Shown piece after piece: positions 19,261 to 29,402 of a stretch of DNA of 64,000 nucleotides. A model generated the notes under the pieces. It ran no database searches. It was not told the origin of the DNA and worked only from the letters and a program-made list of their open reading frames with translations. The translations under genes were made by a program, and so were the position numbers. This DNA is from Rhipicephalus microplus (lineage: Eukaryota; Arthropoda; Arachnida; Ixodida; Ixodidae), in NCBI RefSeq assembly GCF_043290135.1, contig NC_134705.1, positions 38,218,271-38,282,270 of the forward strand. The letters run 5' to 3'. The stretch's first letter is position 1; each line of letters begins with the position of its first letter.

Positions 19261-19820
19261 CTGTACGAAATAGAAGAACGGCTTTTTATGCCACATGTCT
19301 GCGCAAGGTCCGCCGTGACCACTGAAGGTGAAGTTGCTGGATCGATCCTTTATAGGTGATTCACTTGATGTCACGTGGCCGGATAGGGGAGCTGCCGGAA
19401 GCACGTCGACGAGCTGAACGCTGCTGAGTCCAGGCAGTAACCAGTGCGTCTCGGAACAGCACGTAGAAGATGCTCCGGTGAAACCAAGCAGCAAAGCCTG
19501 TACGAAATAGAAGAACGGCGCTTTATGCCACATGTCTGCGCAAGGTCCGCCGTGCCCACTGAAGGTGAAGTTGCTGCGTCGATCATTTATAGGTGATTCA
19601 CTTGATGTCACGTGGCCAGATGGGGGAGCTGCCGGAAGCACGTCAACGAGCTGAACGCTGCTGAGTCCAGGCAGTAACCAGTGCGTCTCGGAACAGCACG
19701 TGTCAATCACGGCGCTGTCCAGCGATGAAGATGCTCCGGCGAACCCAAGCAGCAAAGCCTGTACGAAATAGAAGAACGGCGCTTTATGCCACATGTCTGC
19801 GCAAGGTCCGCCGTGCCCAC
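19261..19820 (-). repeat. 5' monomer array of nLTR-4
   Basis: Two full units (19261-19497, 237 bases; 19498-19758, 261 bases) and a partial third (19759-19820). Each starts on the plus strand with CTGTACGAAATAGAAGAACG and is otherwise nearly identical. The length difference is one 24-base block (about 19711-19734, including TCAATCACGGCGCTGTCCAG) present only in the second unit. Both lengths are multiples of three, so the array stays open in the ORF1 frame. Each unit contains an in-frame ATG followed by hydrophobic residues (MWHKAPFFYFVQALLLGF). In other LINEs (for example mouse L1) 5' monomers act as promoters; a promoter role here is inference. Confidence 0.85.
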
Positions 19821-21475
19821 TCTTATCATTACCAAGCTTGTTATGGCATAACATGACTGTATCAAAAACATATTCGACTAGTCATAACATAAAACTCGTG
19901 ACGTGCATGGCATTAATGTCATGATTTACATTTCATAGTCCTGCCGCTCTTGCGGTGGCTTCGTTCACATGGCACATTGCAAAACTGGTATTGTATATGG
20001 CATGATTGCATGGTATGGCATGATTGCATGGTGAACACAAGCGCAGACCTTAACATGAAAATAATGACATGCGTGTCATGAAACAACATAACTACATGCC
20101 ACGCTCATGATGCACTCGCGGCTGTTTCACTAGTGTCGCATAAAACAAATTTGGTATCACAGTAAGTGAATGGATGCCGAAGGTAATTAACTGGTGCAGA
20201 CATAATAATCATGAGATGCGTTCCATGTAACAACATGACTATATGATTTACTCCTCATGCGCTGGCGGCCGTTTCAATAGCGTCACTTATACCAAATTTG
20301 GTATTGCGGGACGTGAATGGATGACGACGGTATGATACTGGTGCAAACATGATAAACATGAGCTTCGTGACACGTAACAACATGACTAAATGCTACGCTC
20401 GTGATGCACTCACCGCCATTTCTCTATCTTTCCATGTACCAAACTCCGTATTACGCGATGTGAACGGAGGACATAGGTAAATGACACATCTAAGCATGCA
20501 AGATAATCACGACATACGTTCCATGTAACAAGATTACTACATACCACACTGATTATGCGCTCGCGGTCGTTTCGCTAGCTTCACATATGCCAGGTTAGTG
20601 TTACGTGACGTCAATGAGTGGCGAAAGTATCTGACTGGTGTAAACACGATAATCATGAGATGCGTGTCATATGAGAACACGACAACATGCCACAGTCAAA
20701 GTGCCAATACCTTTCGACATGACGCGGTGCGCGTGCTCGCCGACGTTCATTTTGTCGCGTCACACCAGTGTTGCCACGCCAGGCGCTGGTCCTGCCGTAT
20801 ACTCGCTGGTGCGCGCCGCGCTACGTTGCTTTGACGCATGCACGATTCAGCGCGTGCAGTGTCCCTCCATCGCGAAAAGAGGGAGACGCAGTGCTGTCTG
20901 GGTAACGCATCTGCGCGAAAACAAGCATGTCGCATTTCGCGCTGGTTGGCATCGGGCCGGGCCGACGGACGCTAATAGCACCTGGCGTCAGACTATACGA
21001 GTGCTCACATTTTGCCATTGTAGCTTCACTTTGCCCACTGTGCGCGCGCGTCCGTGCTACATTGGTATATTGGGCGCTTCATGATGTGCTCGCGGCCATT
21101 TTGGTAGCTCCTCTCATACCACATTTGGTATTACGTGACGTTAACGGATGACGAAATGTATGACTGGTGCAAACGTGATAAACCTGTCAGGTGTGTCGTA
21201 TAAGAACATGAAAACATACCGCTCTCATAACGTGCTCAAGGCCGTTTCACTAGTTCAACATATAATAAATTTGGTATCAGGTGACGTGAATAGATGGCGA
21301 AGGTAAACAACCCATACAAACATGATAATCATGACACGAAAGCCATGTATGGCATCATTTACATCCACCTCGTAACGTTGTGCTGATTTCAAAGTGGCCT
21401 ATCAACATTTCTACTTCGCGCTTCGCATATCATCGATTCCCACTGTATGTGGGATCTGCCAATTTTGTTTTGTTT
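19821..21475 (+). repeat. Satellite-like element, copy 2
   Basis: Begins in mid-element (TACCAAGCTTGTTATGGCAT) at the 5' edge of nLTR-4, without the leader or tetranucleotide run. It contains about eight diverged monomers of roughly 148 bases (diagnostic GCGCTGGCGGCCGTTTC near 20258 and GCGCTCGCGGTCGTTTCGC near 20555). A GC-rich core spans about 20690-21080, then two more monomers follow. The end is TCGATTCCCACTGTATGTGG and GATCTGCCAATTTTG (21432-21467). The CCCAC-TGTAT-GTGGG hairpin near the end recurs, inverted, at 24145-24165. Confidence 0.75.
20690..21080 (+). repeat. GC-rich core of satellite-like element, copy 2
   Basis: Non-monomeric segment shared with about 13110-13400 (plus) and 24360-24790 (minus). 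It carries an open frame on its sense strand (GVATPG/AYS-type residues, then KRGRRSAVWVTH) that is partly maintained in the inverted copy (MKTGRRSVLWVTHRHR). No known domain is recognised. The high GC makes long chance frames likely. Confidence 0.6.
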
Positions 21476-21518
21476 CGGAGACTACAGCCGACAGACGCTG
21501 GTCGCGCCTGACGTCAGG
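21476..21518 (+). repeat. Left piece of a split satellite core
   Basis: GCCGACAGACGCTGGTCGCG and CTGACGTCAGGCTATAG match the core of copy 2 near 20955-21000. The rest of this core copy resumes at 23459, after the foldback. Confidence 0.65.
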
Positions 21519-21607
21519 CTATAGGAAGACAAGGAAACGCAGGGTGGCACTGTGACTCTGGAGAGGCAGGGCCATCTTTAGTAGAAAATTTGAAATCGGG
21601 TATGTAG

Positions 21608-21895
21608 ATGGCGCATTTTCCGCTCGCTTCAATGCGCTGCCGCTCGCTTACGTGCTCCTGCAGAGAGCGCGCGCTGCGCTTGAGAATCCTCACAATGTAC
21701 CGCCTGCCGTGCGGATTCAAAAAGATCTCCGAGCTCTACAAGCGATTCCGAGAAGCGCATCTAACAAATGGAGTGAAGCTCGTTAGTCAAGTTTATGATG
21801 TGGAGCAGATGACCGAAGACAAGGACGCCCAAGTCGCTGCGAAATGCATTTCTTTGATCCTCCGTGATAATACCATGTGCGACATATGCCTCGAG
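21608..21895 (+). other. Exon-like frame in foldback arm 1
   Basis: An open frame with LPCGFKKISELYKRFREAHL, NGVKLVSQVYDVEQMTEDKD and AKCISLILRDNTMCDICLE runs into GAG|GTAACT at 21896. This resembles a 5' splice site. The same residues occur in arm 2. I do not recognise the family. The short, hydrophilic, conserved sequence with a donor-like end suggests a captured or duplicated exon, but no partner exon or acceptor was identified. The ATG choice is uncertain: the conserved part starts around MYRLPCGF (about 21693). Confidence 0.4.
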
Positions 21896-23082
21896 GTAAC
21901 TCCCATTCTGCCGACATGAAGTCACATACTATATGAATGTTCTATGTTGATGTTTATGAAAACCATAAATTTGTTTTTTAAAGTGGTATCTAATAGTAGC
22001 AGCCATGTGCTGTCATGTACAAACGTTCGCGGCGTGCTAGAATATAAATAAACCCATAAAGTTTCGTAGTCATCGGATTGAAATTTCTTAAAAGTTTTAG
22101 AGTCATGTTCCCCATACCGTGTTTGGGCATGAACCGCTGACATCGCCGTGAAGCAGCAAGCTGTAGTTTGTCCACAGCGAGTCAAGTTGAAGTGCTTGCA
22201 TCGTTTTTTTTTCTTGCTTTTTTTCCCGGCTCCCATGTCATGCTTGCTCTACCTTTCACAAACGCGGCTGTGTTCGCCGGCTTTTATTTGCTGGGAAACT
22301 AATAGAGTTTTACATGTGGAGAGCGTCCCTTGGTTTTGTCTGCATTGTTGCGGCAGCCCACAACACAACAATACTTCAGACCTCGCCGACGCTTCCGTGC
22401 GGCCACTTTTTCAATCGCGGAAAGTCAACTTCGCACAGAGGGCGTCTCGTTTTAGCGCGCCGAACTGGCAGCACGGAGCCTACGTTCCCCGCACCGACTG
22501 CAGAACGCGTACCGCGCGTGTCGCACGCTCTCCTTTTTCGGCGAAACACACTCACTCGTCTGCGACCGCTCCCGCGCCTCTCCTCAAGTGTTCTGGAGCT
22601 CGCTGCCATGGAATGGCGCGGCGTTGTCGTCGCTCCGCAAACTTGAGCTTCGGCTCCAAACACACCGACTCGCCTGTGACCTGTCCCGCGTCTCTCCTCA
22701 AGTGTTCCGGAGGTCGTGGCCCCTGGCCAGGCCGCGTTCACGAATTATAGCGCAAGCACGGCACGAGAGCCAAAAAAAAACAGGCGAGCATTTCAACTTG
22801 ACTCGCTGTGGTTAAACTTAGCTTATTTTTTCGCGGCGACGTCAGCGGGTCATGCGCGACACGGGGGACCTGACTCTAAAACTTCTCGGACATTCTAATG
22901 TCATGACCCAATAACTTTAGTTTTTATTTATTTTTTTCAGCACACCACAAACATTTGCACTTGACAGTACACGGCTGCTACTGCTAGATACCACATCAAA
23001 ACGACAATTATATGGTTTCCGTAAACATCAACACTGCACATCGGTATAGTACGCAGCTTCATGGCGGCAGAATAACACTTAC

Positions 23083-23375
23083 TTTAAGGCAAACGTCGTA
23101 CACGGTATTATCGCGGAGGACCCGAGAAATGCATTTCGCAGTGTCTCGGCGTCCTCGTCTTCCATCGTCTGCTCCACATCATAAACTTGAATAACGAGAT
23201 TTATTCCTTTGGTTTGATTCGCTTCTCGGAAATGCTCATCCAGCTCAGAGATCTTTGTGAAGCCACACTGCAGGCGGTTCATCGTCAGGAGACTGAAACG
23301 CAGCGCGCGCTCTGTGCATGACCGCGTAAGCGAGTGGCAGCGCATAGAAGAGAAGGGAAAGCGCGCCAAATGCAT
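23083..23375 (-). other. Exon-like frame in foldback arm 2, frameshifted
   Basis: Homologous to the arm 1 frame: MNRLQCGFTKISELDEHFRE, GINLVIQVYDVEQTMEDED. A one-base deletion after GACGCCGAGAC shifts the rest, whose DNA still aligns with arm 1 to the end. There it reads AAA|GTAAGT, a perfect metazoan splice-donor consensus at 23082. Conservation of the frame up to the deletion and a better donor than arm 1 suggest that the ancestor was a real exon. Function unknown. Confidence 0.4.
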
Positions 23376-23458
23376 CCCTTATTTCTACTTTTCTACCAAA
23401 CATCGCACTGCCTGTCCGGAGTGAAAGCGTCACCTTTAGTTGCTTTGGCTTCCTATAG

Positions 23459-24080
23459 GGTGCAGGCGTTTTGCTAGAGTATAGCATCGCTGCGGCCAAC
23501 GTGCGTGCGCGTCAACGTTACATCGGAATATATTAGGCCCTTTATGATGCGCTCGCTGCCGTTTCACTAGATACATATATACCAAGTTTGGAATAACGGG
23601 ACCTCAACGAATAATGAAGGTATGTGACTAGTGTAAACTGATAATCATGAGATGCGTGTCCTGTAAATTATTGGCTACATTCCACGCTCGTGATGCGCTC
23701 ACGGACGTTTCGATAGCTCTACATACACCTATTTTGCTAATGCATGACGTGAACATACAACAAAAGTAAACGATTCTTCCAATCATGATAATATGATATG
23801 CCTGTCATGTAAAGTATGATTACATGCTACGCTGATAGCGTGCTCGCAGTCGTTTCCCATGTACCAAATTTGGTACCATGTCACGTGAATAAATGATGAA
23901 GGTAAATGACACGCTCAAACATAATGATCTTGACAATGGAAGTCATGCACGGCATTATGTACCTCCACGTCGCAACATTGTGCTGATTACCTGATCCTTC
24001 ATTCCTCATTTATTCTTTGCATATAATCGATTTCCAATGCACGTGGGATCTACCAATTTGTTTAACTGTGAACGTTATCT
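23459..24080 (+). repeat. Satellite-like element, right piece with terminal hairpin
   Basis: Resumes the split core (GTGCAGGCGTTTTGCTAGAG, then GTGCGTGCGCGTCAACG) and continues through about three monomers to a terminal region (ATAATCGATTTCCAATGCAC and GTGGGATCTACCAATTTG, ending near 24065) like that of copy 2. Confidence 0.7.
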
Positions 24081-24124
24081 ATTAGAGCTCGAAACGCATA
24101 ACGCGTTTCTGGCGCAAGTGGCTG

Positions 24125-25895
<1,771 letters not shown>

Positions 25896-26257
25896 TTGGT
25901 TCTCACGTGGGAAACGCCGTTATGAGCGCTACACAATGCGCCGTTATGAGCGCCAGGGGGGGGGGGGGGGCGTTATTTTTCTTTTGTGTGCAAGTTGTTA
26001 TTGTGATATAGGGTGTTACGAAAGGCAATTGAATACTACCAGACCTGTTCATTTCATTTTAGCGTTAGTCAGACGGCTAGAGAGCGTCTTAGCTGTGGCA
26101 TCAGTAGTAGGGTGCAGATAGCAACAGTTCACTGTCATTTTGTCCTCGTATATTAGACAATCTACATAGTCAAACAGATTAGTGTGACTGTGTTGTCTGA
26201 GAGTATAGGGATACACTATTGTGCTCTGGGCATTATTAAAACAGTGTTTTGTTTTCA
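25896..26257. other. Unassigned stretch with a G15 run
   Basis: A run of 15 G at 25956-25970 is preceded by a short duplicated CGTTATGAGCGC (25917-25928 and 25941-25952). No gene is supported. Confidence 0.5.
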
Positions 26258-26345
26258 TTTTGAACACGAAAGCGTTTTATGACGGGGCCACCACGCTCTA
26301 CTGACCCACATTTGTCCCAGAGGTGACGTAAAAATGTATGCTAAA
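26258..26345 (-). repeat. Fragment of third SINE-like family
   Basis: GAACACGAAAGCGTTTTATG, GGGGCCACCACGCTC and GAGGTGACGTAAAAATG align loosely with 28137-28218, the body of a tRNA-headed repeat on the minus strand. The head is missing here. Confidence 0.4.
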
Positions 26346-27345
26346 CACTGAAAATAAAAAATTGACCCTGTATCTAGATTTTACACCGGAAATGTCGTCG
26401 AAAGACGATAATCTTGCGTCTGGAGAGAGTGAAGAAAACTTTTATTTGATATTCTGCGCAAAAAATTGGTGAATGGTATTCTGGAGGCGCTCCGTTAGTG
26501 CCTCGAGTCCGCAGCGGAGACGAACGAGCGCATCAAGTCACGTCACACATGAGACATAAGTGCTATCTGGCAGTTATCCTGAAAAACAGAACGTGCGCCG
26601 TGCGCGCCTGTCTCTGAAATGATAAGTTTTGAAATGGTGACGGGTAGGTGCCACCACCGTGTCGTGCTAGCAAAGCGCTGGAAACACTTGCCGTTTCGTG
26701 CAAGCGTTGCATGGCCAGCGCAGCGTTTTAAAGGCTACAATACCTAAAATTACCTTTCTATGCCTTTTCTTGTAAAAAATACACATACGTCATATTGACT
26801 GGTTGTTATAGTGACTCAGATATGCGCAATAATTGCTTTTTATTGACGCTCGCACAAGTGTGAACGCTGAACTTTGAGCAATACTGGTGGGTGCTGCGGA
26901 TAAGGTCTGCCGTTTGCAGTATCGTCTGGTCCATTTGGTGCCGTACAGACAAATGTACAGACAGACAGGCAGACAGTCCAAAATTTTTGCGTCGAAGGTC
27001 CACAAGAAAGACTATCATCTTTAAAAATTCTCAAAGCAAGCTTCTACCACTTGGAATCGTACTACCAACTTCTCGATTCTCAACGCGCAGGGCAAATGAC
27101 TATGCCACGGAGCGTTTCTTTTTTCTTCTTTTATTGGAGTGTGTTTTACTTCAAGCTAACACCTTACATCGTTAGGCAGTCCTCAGAGCTTCAAAACTTC
27201 AGCCCAACTTTTTATCAGTTGCAAGATTGCGTGACAGTCTCCTGTTCCGTGTGCTCCGTAGGTCATCACCCCACAAAGTGACGCCTCCATGGAGCACGGT
27301 TTCTTTTGCGCGCGCGCTTATCATACTCGTGATTCGTCAGAGGAC
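26346..27345. other. Unassigned intergenic stretch
   Basis: One kilobase without a supported gene. Three overlapping minus-strand frames near 26790-27034 and two plus-strand frames near 26891-27281 lack recognisable domains. The 3-base duplication flanking the downstream MITE begins at 27346. Confidence 0.5.
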
Positions 27346-27348
27346 CTA

Positions 27349-27749
27349 AGCCTCATTCAAACCGAAGGCGGCGCGGCCAAGCGGCGAAGGTAGATTTCCG
27401 ACGTGGCGAGGCGGCGAGTGCATGAACCTGTTCAGACCGCATGCCTCCTTCGTCTGGCAGCGCGGCAGAAGAGGCGGGCATCTCGCGATTTTGTGCACGT
27501 GCCGCTATGACGTGTCAGTGCTTCTCCCAAACGTACACCCACGCCACCACCGCACCTCCACTGCGTGGCGTTTTGATTGACTGCGGCAAAGCAGCGAGCC
27601 TCAGGAGGCGGCGAAAAATCTCTCCGCGAGCAATCGGCCTTGCCGCCTGATTTTTTTCCCGTATTCGCCGCCTGGAGAGGGGTTTTTTCCAGCTTCCCGC
27701 GTGGCCGCCTCGCCACTTTGGCCACCCCGCCTTCCGAGTGAACGAGCCT
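27349..27749. mobile_element. Harbinger-like MITE, copy 1
   Basis: A 401-base element with inverted ends: AGCCTCATTCAAACCGAAGG at the left against the inverse of CCTTCCGAGTGAACGAGCCT at the right. The flanks are CTA (27346-27348) and TTA (27750-27752), a decayed TTA duplication as expected for PIF/Harbinger-type elements. It aligns along its full length with 54688-55079. It encodes no transposase. The 70-110 codon frames in both copies lie on both strands of a GC-rich sequence and are not supported as genes. Confidence 0.75.
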
Positions 27750-27752
27750 TTA

Positions 27753-28130
27753 GGTCACTTCGCTGGTTGCCACGGCCACGTTTACAAAAAGATCGCGCTG
27801 CTGACACACGACGCAGAAAAAATTGTGACAGTGTTTCGAGCTTTGTCTGTGTGTACTTGTGTGCTCGTTTAGTACCCCTTTCTGTTCTGTGCGCTTTAAG
27901 TGTCGAGCTGTGACCGTTTTTAGTCCGCACTCATCCTGTGTATGCTAAGTTCATGAGTACTTTCTGCTTGGGGTGCGTGCTGCTAGTTTCGAGCTGCTTG
28001 CCGTTCCTAACATGATTTCGAAATTTGTCGCTGTTGCTGAAACAATGCGAATACAAACGCTTAACTGCCTTTGTAAGGACACGTTTCTCTTTCGTGTTAC
28101 ACGAATTTCTACTTATGGGGCTCAACCAAG
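27753..28130. other. Unassigned intergenic stretch
   Basis: No domain or repeat recognised. The short frames are not supported. Confidence 0.5.
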
Positions 28131-28320
28131 TTTTTTGAACATGAAAGTGTTTTATGCCAGGCTCAACAACCTTTCAGTGGCATATTTTCGTCACGAAAAC
28201 GATGTCGAAAATTACGCAGGTATAGAAATAAGTGTTCCGCGAAAAACAGTAACCCACGGCCTCTGGGTCCGCGACAACACTGGCCGGACATGCTACCCAT
28301 TGCGCCACGTTGACATGAAG
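28131..28320 (-). repeat. tRNA-derived SINE, third family
   Basis: Read on the minus strand, the head is GTCAACGTGGCGCAATGGGT (good A box) with a decayed B-box region (AGGCCGTGGGTTACTG) at the right spacing. A body follows, ending CATAAAACACTTTCATG. A related headless fragment is at 26258-26345. The head does not fold as an intact tRNA. Confidence 0.5.
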
Positions 28321-28739
28321 TGAAGGTTTTGAAAGTACACCTTTTATATCTACCACTGCCCTGTTACATTATTCTTGGCAAAGTTCAGAAATGCATCATC
28401 ATAATCACATCGGGAATCACTTCTTGCAGGACGTCTTTTAAAAGCACGCATCGCATTCAGCCCTTCAATAGCAGGAGTGCAATTTTGTCAACGCCTTAGC
28501 ACACCCACAAGTGGCGGCTTTACCATAAGCGTAGGCGTCACTCATAGCATTTATTCATAGCTAACATTCCGGAAATTACCAGAAATACCATTTAGACGCC
28601 TCCACGAGGCTTCGTCTGGCTTTGATACCATGTTCTCACTTATCAACCACAACTTAATTTTTGCGCTTAACAAGTAGGAACACCAACTTAATTGCGGTTT
28701 AGCGGGAATCCCAACTTAACTCCAACCTAATTGTTGAGG
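28321..28739. other. Unassigned intergenic stretch
   Basis: AT-rich sequence with a loose repetition of 'CCAACTTAATT' near 28650-28730. No gene is supported. Confidence 0.5.
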
Positions 28740-28855
28740 TTTAACTTTCCGAAACGGCCATAAGATTATGAGAGACGCCGTACTGTAAGGCTCTGAAAAG
28801 TTTTGCCACCTGAGGTTCTTTAACGTGCACCTAAATGAGTCGCTGAGCAAGAACG
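28740..28855 (-). mobile_element. Ruka-like SINE fragment
   Basis: GGTTTAACTTTCCGAAACGG, ATTATGAGAGACGCCGTACT and GAGGTTCTTTAACGTGCACC are the tail and middle of the family. The tRNA-like head and the CCTACAACATTTCC block are missing, so this copy is truncated or deleted. Confidence 0.7.
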
Positions 28856-28933
28856 AGTAGGTACACACTCGCCCGAGATCTTCGATGCTAAACCGAGTGT
28901 AGGGTCCACCGTGTCGCTTTTCCTGACACAAGT

Positions 28934-29335
28934 ATGTCGCACGACACACTCCTCACCACCTATCCAGATATCCTGCACTACCACCGGCTCGGAAGATGCG
29001 TATACCTTCCTGCACTCCACGATTTAAGAAAATGCGAGGCCGTCCAATGGCAGAAACTACAGACCGGCGGCGTCACACAACCTTTCTTTTACAGCAGAAT
29101 TTTCCCGGAACAAATAGCACCAAAGAGCGAACATTGCTCATATTCGGTGACACTCATACATATGGTGTGGACGTGCACGCATTAAACACACACAACACAA
29201 ACACCCCACAGTCGTGGGAGTCCCTCTTGCGTGCCTCCGAGCTAGTAGACCAGCGCCGGCTTATCAAGCGCTCGGTGGAGGCTGTGGTATCTAAAGGGAT
29301 CTCCGGCAACCTCCTCTGTAATAGCGCCACCAGTT
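28934..29335 (+). pseudogene. C-terminal tail of a non-LTR element
   Basis: Two overlapping frames together read LTTYPDILHYHRLGRCVYLP, LRKCEAVQWQKLQTGG, RIFPEQIAPKSEHCS, TLIHMVWTCTH and, in the next frame, TPQSWESLLRASELVDQRRL with RSVEAVVSKGI. This is the order seen downstream of RNase H in arthropod non-LTR polyproteins: a Cys-x2-Cys/His-x4-Cys-like knuckle with T-L-x-H-M-x-W-x-C, then W-E-x-L-L and a terminal R-A-x-E-A-A helix. No RT or RNase H remains attached. One frameshift near 29165. Confidence 0.6.
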
Positions 29336-29359
29336 TCTGCACAGGTCCCCTCCACTCTT

Positions 29360-29402
29360 CTTTTACAGGGAAAGCTATTGTGAGATCAAAACTCGGGTGC
29401 TA
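29360..29402 (-). repeat. Tail fragment of second SINE family
   Basis: CTTTTACAGGGAAAGCTATT then GTGAGATCAAAACTCGGGTG is the inverse of the tail seen at 11200-11243 (CGCAGTAAAG, TGATCTCATAACAG). Confidence 0.55.

Larger units (their letters stand above)
17251..19820 (-). mobile_element. nLTR-4: 5' half of a CR1-like non-LTR retrotransposon
   Basis: Minus strand. The 5' end at 19820 abuts satellite sequence. In sense order it has a tandem 5' monomer array (19820-19261), ORF1 with a 2A-like motif (19181-18441), an AP-type endonuclease (about 18455-17720), and the spacer after the endonuclease, ending KSSDP near 17250. The RT half is missing: the sequence switches to nLTR-3. ORF1 followed by an endonuclease starting INTRSVANKSEQL suggests the CR1/L2/Rex group, by family knowledge. 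At least three frameshifts are present. Confidence 0.75.
21519..23458. mobile_element. Foldback element with long inverted arms
   Basis: Arm 1 (21519 to about 22250) and arm 2 (about 22746-23458) are inverted copies of each other over some 720 bases, at perhaps 75-80% identity by eye, around a spacer of about 500 bases. Both outer ends read CTATAGGAAG inwards. The flanks left and right are adjacent halves of a satellite core, with CTATAG at the joint on both sides, so the whole block behaves as one insertion. The spacer holds two tandem copies of a roughly 90-base unit (GCGCCTCTCCTCAAGTGTTC near 22573 and CGCGTCTCTCCTCAAGTGTT near 22688). No transposase is present. Each arm carries a related exon-like frame. 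Confidence 0.65.

Noticed and set aside
22148..22750. A 200-codon plus-strand frame and a 121-codon minus-strand frame in the foldback spacer
   Set aside because: GC-rich spacer with an internal tandem repeat, no domain, and the frames oppose each other.
27432..27930. Frames of 69-109 codons, also seen as similar frames at 54752-55099
   Set aside because: They lie on both strands of two copies of a GC-rich MITE. Similarity follows from the shared DNA, and no strand shows coding bias by eye.
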